A stretch of 64,000 nt of DNA from an uncultured Pseudomonadota bacterium. Its GTDB lineage: Bacteria > Pseudomonadota > Alphaproteobacteria > Rs-D84. The stretch lies in assembly GCA_900321105.1 (NCBI GenBank), contig OOHL01000003.1:143516-207515 (forward strand), in the 5' to 3' direction. Below the pieces are notes generated by a model that was not told the DNA's origin, made no database searches, and saw only the letters and a program-made list of their open reading frames with translations. This document shows positions 63,601 to 64,000 of the stretch, in pieces (position 1 is the first letter of the stretch; the number at the start of each line of letters is the position of its first letter). Made by a program: the position numbers and the translations under genes.

Positions 63601-63874
63601 GAATATATACGGCAAAATAACGTTGTATGCCAAATGGGAATTTGGTTGTGAAAGTGGTAAATGGTTGCATATTGGCTCTGATGACAAAATATGTATGTAT
63701 GAAAGCAAGCCTGAATTACCTGCCATGGTCATAGAAACCAAAAATGGTACATATTATATGATGTTGTCTGAAAATTCAGATACACCGATTCACGAGAATT
63801 CAAACAAAAAATTGCGTGTCGAAATAGATGGTCGCGTGTACAACGCACACGATGCGTCTGTTATTGTGGAATAA
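48611..63874 (+). CDS. Giant secreted InlB-repeat and Cys-rich module protein
   Basis: A single uninterrupted frame of 5,087 codons. A signal peptide (about 1-30, ending GANAA) is followed by a GCC2/GCC3-like Cys-rich region (to about 245). Then come about 39 beta-repeats of the InlB/Flg_new type, each roughly 70-90 residues and ending in a W-rich closing strand such as LYARW, YWAKW or TFYAEW. They are interleaved with Cys modules: CxPGxYLPA...C type, three CWC modules, and four C-x-C...Y(S/R)YTC modules. The last 65 residues match the end of the 6794-7528 protein. There is no LPXTG, autotransporter barrel or late membrane span, so export and anchoring are unclear. InlB repeats act in adhesion in other bacteria; an adhesin role here is inferred. 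AAGGAAGG lies 12 bases before the ATG. Confidence 0.9.
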   Translation: MAVFRNFKRILISAFFALFALFVSTGANAAIDTCLGQTNEGFYCRLTIRHNCVPGCYCPGTPYMNSSATNDDGIISCCAATSGEYSPENFENQNCGGGALKCPAKYPNSESGAIKTDCYVELEAGKCVVTKGEGLVTCPAGYECFNTSGKIYFDTSKNYVSGHYTTGGCYKCQKGYYSQPGQTDCTKCPAGTTTASNATAYAGSVDETCQTCSNADGVEEWDDEDEDGSSPCIIKTCKYGYSLSNSECVGIAKTVTLNSNGGSGGTSSVYARYGSAMPSISRPSRPGFVFSGYYDAVNGGTQYYTASGESARNWDKTESGIILYAHWTECAAGYYCPGDNTSTKCAIGSFSAAGAMECLTCLDGKTTSTTGATSCDTNCPNYEETYSYGSYYYYWKIPQWHNNVVTDLCEYTPCDTGYYAKKYYLASIIDTSASMSGEAQITNDYTIRSGSPSDYGISDRNSFALKYNDNLGVITGHARCSQQGGTGITSRYTDPDSVSKTDNLTEDFRNGQYCWCQIDGYIPYGKSRQYVPAPWVFLADYGSGSACSNSCLSQCVGYLRATSGEMFLLKRESIIRSAVRSPIYGVCEIETYSIHFDKNADDAVAGTTYVSGITYNSTLPSDITVPTRDGYVFVGYYDTKNSTGGVKYYDNTGNPLRNWDKSYTGWLYARWEPLQYTVSFNANGGTGGQSQDVIATSGSPMPAISTTAPTRQYYLFGGWYDTSDSTGGTQYYTASGESARNFDKASDTTLYARWIQRIYTITYKDGSTTMTGLTPTSYDIEGDAITLPTPTKTGYTFYGWCDDENLTQNCATERTIPSGSTGDKTFYAKFKANTYLIVLNGSVNGCDTYCGSTSISEVYNTKWLSFNGQQTITTSPLNPNKNNATFTGWYDSVTGGNFKFGATLPEPNMFVEDTTLYAHFECNTDYVLNNETGRCILENQNIIYNMNGGTNYNGAPTTYKYGIGAIIDGTPTKDNYTFAGWCTDSGLTNCAATQTISTTDYGDKTFWAKWIGNAYTVTLDKNADDAVAGTTSVRATYGSAMPTPITLPTRDRYVFIGYYDTAESTGGTQYYDASGLSVRVWNKAADTTLYARWEHSTYTITLSRNGVTRNIKEVYSEKWTDSDGNTITLAPSDSEYSYSQKVFLGYFDNNGSSGGTKYIDEYLTLPANTTFTSDTTLYARWQDCTCSNGIHSECILGYSAHEENVCRYSYACRTGYSNNGLKSGNLVGPYGVANVSASDCLTPDTYTITLDDTTNGGSGGSGTVKEVYGEKWTDSDGNTITSVATPTKTNSVFTGYFGSSSGGTKYISTDMLLPSTTAFSASATVYAQFGQCTCYFRYNKANVSSCAVDGVNNQNQCVYSYTCFDNYNTDGNNDNKTGTFIGDNGIYDNTVPNCLPNTYIITLDDATNGGSGGVGTIKLVYATGYTDMDGNTITSVTAPNKTGGIFYGYYNGGSKQIDADGTITVGNTGFTSDTTLYARFGNCACTAGTGVESCESIKSSDPTRCNYRYTCKNAYTTDGTNTSDTFMGGVNVRTSTSPDCIPNEYTITLDNANATTNGTSTLYTKYNTGLYLDSDRTKSMSYNSNAITKPSRTGATVSYNGNGGTVGSLNSNHTSARDYSFLGYYSEPGDIQYVYGSDGVTTITPPGTQYITDGGYRTSDGYYAAKSYTSNDNVWHARWKPGRVILPTSTYITRTGYTFTGWYDAPNGGVCIGRGLSGTVCGNTTQYYYPSSNTTLYAHWLPYTYKITLDNSNATTNGTAELWYQYEQTEPCTYYSADSSVEENRITANCLPTITIPQRTGYNFAGYTYGGTQYIDGSGRYTYGGTQYIDGSGNFVNNLYKTTGNKTLYANWSVINYPITYYIDGVEDDSFAGYTTYTIATFTTLPSPTKTGYTFSGWHTEPDYSDDVVTQIPAGSTGPKTFYAEWTPIDYTIKYFERYSTEISGLTPTSYNVETETFDLPTYSKPGFEFGGWYDDSSLSGDPITQIEKGSRTGNLNLYVKWLQLTCEPGYYLRANDNYCSECDSEGYCPGIGPVAPSNEDQGLKLCSALTDNSKEGAFGLEAENQPGFVGKEVADSPETCMANLLYGTETGMSFFSGGQEPMPNYNPNLPVNTNNTFLYQTCLYNTTTHAYTDCLPLLKASGGVYCKNGYIVPQSYIDNVQTIQQNVSNIGDDPEQFAAFVRQIVGEPFVCSPAGYNWYTNMYDAIVDNAESDPYGYMSFFANNVGMIFEGGEIRHITENATLSDVYKQCPVSFPHTATNTSWKKAQCFANVHFDTNGGNAVDDIEMHHQGSDSGYKMCNMLINVVDLTASPESAAIKRQDGTTCTAVDLSADSSNTIEDCNDPVFTDMSAGDWKLGFSYGTVSGKTLCSATTAANQFDIGAPNTESGGNCWCKVSAFTDTNNATTDITDGQWVFMDAFSTDTAVADCQSRCAEICPSQIVYGSANVVSKLYSNICLSDSATTPIRDGYTFAGWYTETNDKVDKDTILSGDQTLYAKWNMACDACSAGSGVQNCVMNATENSCSYSATCADGYSRNGGSDTNTEAICTGSTCSCNPRTYIITYKDGSTTLTGLTPTTYTYGIGATIDGTPSKDGYTFAGWCTDSELTNCDTTQTISTTDIGDKTYWAKWDANTYTITYKDGSTILTGLTPTSYTYGVGATIDGTLTKDNYTFIGWCTDETLQDCAATQTISATDIGDKTYWAKYDADTYTITYKDGSTTLTGLTPTTYAYGTGATIDGIPTKPGYVFAGWCTDSELTDCAATQTISATDVGDKEYWVQWDIECPDGFKDGTGVKDLNMCYRNGTTTCTEYLSFTNAQVSYAVSNASLPCKQYYGSDTCVPDNVGACDVTDYTCGDNYDDTPWNIDSSVMPNAFAIIRTQNATCYRIDADNNVTEDCADSAFNDIEPGDWKWEYADKTIYGVGRCSDTVGTNFVVGNPDFTNTGEYCWCRIEKINNETAVSAWVNVQVPQCDANCVNICGFAPFFSSEYVDIITNTLTKQCVAKTYNIAYNMGGGTNYNGAPTTYTYGTGATIDGTPTKDNYTFVGWCTDSELTNCAVTQTISTTDSGDKTFWAKWIGNAYTVTLDKNADDATAGTTSVTAIYDADMPEITLPTRTGYTFDGFYDAQTGGTQYYGKTLCGTGNNVNICGACYTSEHVWDKTQNTTLYAHWTPRTTSKSLDHNGGTNTISTLYAKYDTGISTSSDYTNIMTTSANPMPIPTRNGYVFDGYYPASITHVGSRGDDDGTDLVYNFTDTQIIDANGYITSDGISYFNDEMTVCSAVASLHVIAAKWTPATYTITYNLNGGTNYSGAPTTYMYGTGATIDGTPTKDGYTFVGWCTDETLQDCAATQTISTTDIGDKTYWAKWEANTYTITYKDGSTTLTGLTPTTYTYGIGATIDGTPTKDGYTFAGWCTDSELTNCDITQTISTTDIGDKEYWAKWNVITYDITYHSNGGTEYTTGHYTIESDDITLPEPIKEGYGFAGWYDNSELTGTAITTIPHGSTGNREYWAKWGIMTYTITYENLYDGVLPDNPPTEFTVESDDISIPEPTRIGYTFIGWCDDELLTQNCAMGRTVPHGSTGNKTFYANWQENTYLVRFVPNSPYVENASAMTNYLVQEYGTEYMECLYDHECTLPKNLYTNPGFEFMGWKKADDNHVYADESFIIKQTEDVVLLAQWDNATIHCDPGWFLPKQTYDDCVICPQKYFCSGGDFEFSFSLHQGIEYCGTYMNESLVTTDGEGATNLYDCYVLCDSTKGNYVIDPEYNKITYSQDADSVCKYKAEVVYGDENCDTLTYYSTNTTIDLCVPDAKPGKTFTGWIDNKGNQYNVSDNPNLTNITIADSVPTNGVVTMTPNWIVEQYMITYQCGNEKTILAENLEYGDNVDLLNYEHCNNTGFTLQNWECKDSNNHNVFVDNYTMPASDVTCVANAVANSYVVNFDVNGGVGGQSESLTFEYGDVLEPLGTTSAPTREGYDFVGWFDANGILYYDPYGVNVLQNWIFTKDTTLYANWLPTEYTISYTIPYGITASNVSSYTIETPTFTLNNPSKSGYEFIAWCENEELTENCETTKTIEQGSSGDKEFFADMKEIIYTVTYKYTDTNGEEHDISYLFDDNYTKRTLKQSITYPTNVNIPGYKFIKWYSNSALSGSPVTGVASYVKSNKEVWAKTEPLTCDVNQYMTESGVCNACPDHSTSNGGTITECDCDNGYVKSDDVCVAKIYNIEYEYNGALAVSNPTQYTVETEPITLNEPSKDNYIFTGWYLYSDLSGNQITTISGDLSGDITLYAGWVYAPCPVNHYLQDDSCLPCPLHSSSNGAYATSCVCDKYYESDENNGCVLQNYTIDYVLDGGVLQSGQTNPGQYNIDTTTTQLYNPIKDGYTFVEWRLNGINGDVLTDISGALADYGDITLYAKWNKDPDSSTLTFKCSDDENIDIKDYVGTSVSLPTTSDCNISVGKITKWKCGTQTYTVPGTINIPATNTTCTPTISYSDVVYNLEYKGYDTDGNEIDVSDINPKTYVSKNGVTFPTRTTVSVPGYNFNGWYLSYENSRFSSSITGLARYATGNKTLYGKFTPATYNCDPGTYLPANSTECIPCDEANAYCPGGDLIYSDTDSGKKYCVDPYPYSDITNEGVASQNDCYRYCEERDYYTVIGYKYFDGSNNCEYTPITYYIHYDTNGGNAIIPQAFTVETGTIINLPSPYRSDKLFDGWFDENGRYVDSIDTSFGRDITLYAQWTEKPCDGNQYKLDGVCVACPAHSHGAADGISECECDTGYEKIAASCEPIEYNITYIGLEGASNIFNPLKYTVENAGEALVAPSNRIGYEFDGWTKDGVVFNAIPYGVTGDITLTANWHTKTVHCDPGEYLPANSETCTPCTEENVYCQGGDIEYSDSTNGKKMCPSAYPYSVAGATTVNQCYKTCVDPNVDGAIYSDGTDTCDYTYPIEYVLNGGEFVADYPQSYEHGIGALVLAIPHKSGYVFGGWYDNAEMSGLAVRDISTNIYGKITLYAKWEFGCESGKWLHIGSDDKICMYESKPELPAMVIETKNGTYYMMLSENSDTPIHENSNKKLRVEIDGRVYNAHDASVIVE
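49357..49600 (+). repeat. InlB-type repeat 1 of the giant protein
   Basis: One unit from KTVTLNSNGGSGG to LYAHWTE, isolated from the others by a Cys-rich stretch. Confidence 0.75.
49870..50300 (+). repeat. CWC module, copy 1
   Basis: Holds GHARCS, QYCWCQI, W-V and a closing C...C...C; the same order recurs at 55546-55945 and 57225-57590. Confidence 0.6.
51613..51687 (+). repeat. 75-bp direct repeat, copy A
   Basis: Base-for-base identical to 57811-57885, 6.2 kb away in the same gene. Confidence 0.95.
54027..54110 (+). repeat. 42-bp perfect tandem duplication
   Basis: Two identical 42-base units (54027-54068 and 54069-54110) encode YTYGGTQYIDGSG twice, in frame. Confidence 0.97.
55546..55945 (+). 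repeat. CWC module, copy 2
   Basis: Contains AGDWK, GKTLCS, GNCWCKV, WVF and closing cysteines in the same order as the other copies. Confidence 0.7.
56281..56959 (+). repeat. InlB-type repeats 17-19, near-identical
   Basis: Three successive units open with YT/YIITYKDGST and close in DIGDK or DVGDK plus YW; the DNA is nearly the same, and a fourth close copy lies at about 58719-58940. Confidence 0.8.
57225..57590 (+). repeat. CWC module, copy 3
   Basis: Contains PGDWK, GVGRCS, EYCWCRI, WVN and C..NC..ICG, matching copies 1 and 2. Confidence 0.7.
57624..59655 (+). repeat. InlB-type repeats 20-27
   Basis: Eight successive beta-repeats, two of them (near 58497 and 58719) close copies of the 56281-56959 set. 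Confidence 0.75.
57811..57885 (+). repeat. 75-bp direct repeat, copy B
   Basis: Identical to 51613-51687. Confidence 0.95.
59957..63648 (+). repeat. InlB-type repeats 28-39 and Cys modules
   Basis: About 12 more diverged beta-repeats, with Cys modules of the CDPGxYLPAN type near 62340 and 63180 and short CPxHSxxNG modules near 61170, 61525 and 62870. Confidence 0.7.
63660..63874 (+). other. Shared C-terminal domain of the giant protein
   Basis: The last roughly 65-70 residues align with the end of the 6794-7528 protein (LHI start, proline, YY, M, then L(R/K)(V/I)...Y...D). Confidence 0.6.
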
Positions 63875-63937
63875 ATCCAATAATTCTGTTTGTATGAACT
63901 TGTTTTTAAAAAAATCTTTTCTATATAATAAAGTATC

Positions 63938-64000
63938 TTGACCCGGACGCCTAAAATTGCTATAAAAACATAAGCATTTAGGTGTTTCTGGGACGGTCAA
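63938..64000. repeat. Imperfect inverted repeat at the window's right edge
   Basis: TTGACC at 63938-63943 and GGTCAA at 63995-64000, with an inner CCTAAA/TTTAGG (63950-63955 and 63977-63982). It may continue outside the window, so its nature is open. Confidence 0.5.

Noticed and set aside
48611-63874. CRISPR-like direct repeats
   Set aside because: The repeats are protein-coding beta-repeats in a continuous frame, of variable length and without uniform spacers.
63800-64000. Minus-strand frame at the right edge as a transposase remnant
   Set aside because: It lies partly antisense to the giant gene and shows no recognisable transposase motif.

Overview
The window is an AT-rich bacterial chromosome segment from an alphaproteobacterium. 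The strongest lineage marker is a GcrA cell-cycle regulator (27499-28140), a family essentially confined to Alphaproteobacteria. A eukaryote-like HisRS, a TolA/TolQ/TolR locus behind ruvB and ybgC, an EnvZ/OmpR-type pair and lpxA/lpxB agree with a Gram-negative, LPS-bearing alphaproteobacterium. The many Cys-rich secreted proteins and InlB-type repeats suggest a host-associated (gut-type), uncultured lineage; that last step is inference.

Layout. 1-8.25 kb: the 3' end of a Cys-rich surface protein, hisS-prfA, an outer-membrane barrel protein, aroK-mscL, an AT-rich non-coding stretch full of inverted repeats, and two small secreted genes built from the same modules as the giant protein at the right end. 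8.27-8.46 kb: a well-structured candidate RNA. 8.5-16.8 kb: leuS; a minus-strand operon of methyltransferase, LytM peptidase, bactofilin and rpiB; a membrane protein; lpxA-lpxB. 16.8-27.4 kb: lineage-specific secreted or repetitive proteins, a four-gene tRNA cluster (Leu-CAG, Ala-CGC, Leu-TAA, Val-CAC), and a secreted-protein cluster headed by a prepilin peptidase. 27.5-48.5 kb: mostly housekeeping genes (gcrA, acpS, corA, adk, rpsA, tig, rplM-rpsI, argS, a two-component pair, ruvB-ybgC-tolQRA, rnpB) interspersed with orphans. 48.6-63.9 kb: one uninterrupted 5,087-codon gene.

The most unusual content is the surface-protein set. The giant protein carries about 39 InlB/Flg_new-type beta-repeats interleaved with at least three kinds of Cys-rich module, and it ends in a roughly 65-residue domain that also ends the 244-residue protein at 6794-7528. 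The gene directly upstream of that small protein (7533-8249) carries the InlB-like repeat and a LamG-like region, so 6794-8249 reads as a split miniature of the giant. A 75-bp exact repeat 6.2 kb apart and a 42-bp exact tandem duplication show that the giant gene is being remodelled at the DNA level.

Most operons end in simple hairpin-plus-T terminators, several shared by convergent genes, and several promoters with near-consensus -35/-10 boxes can be read directly. All family assignments are from motif recognition by eye; no database search was run.
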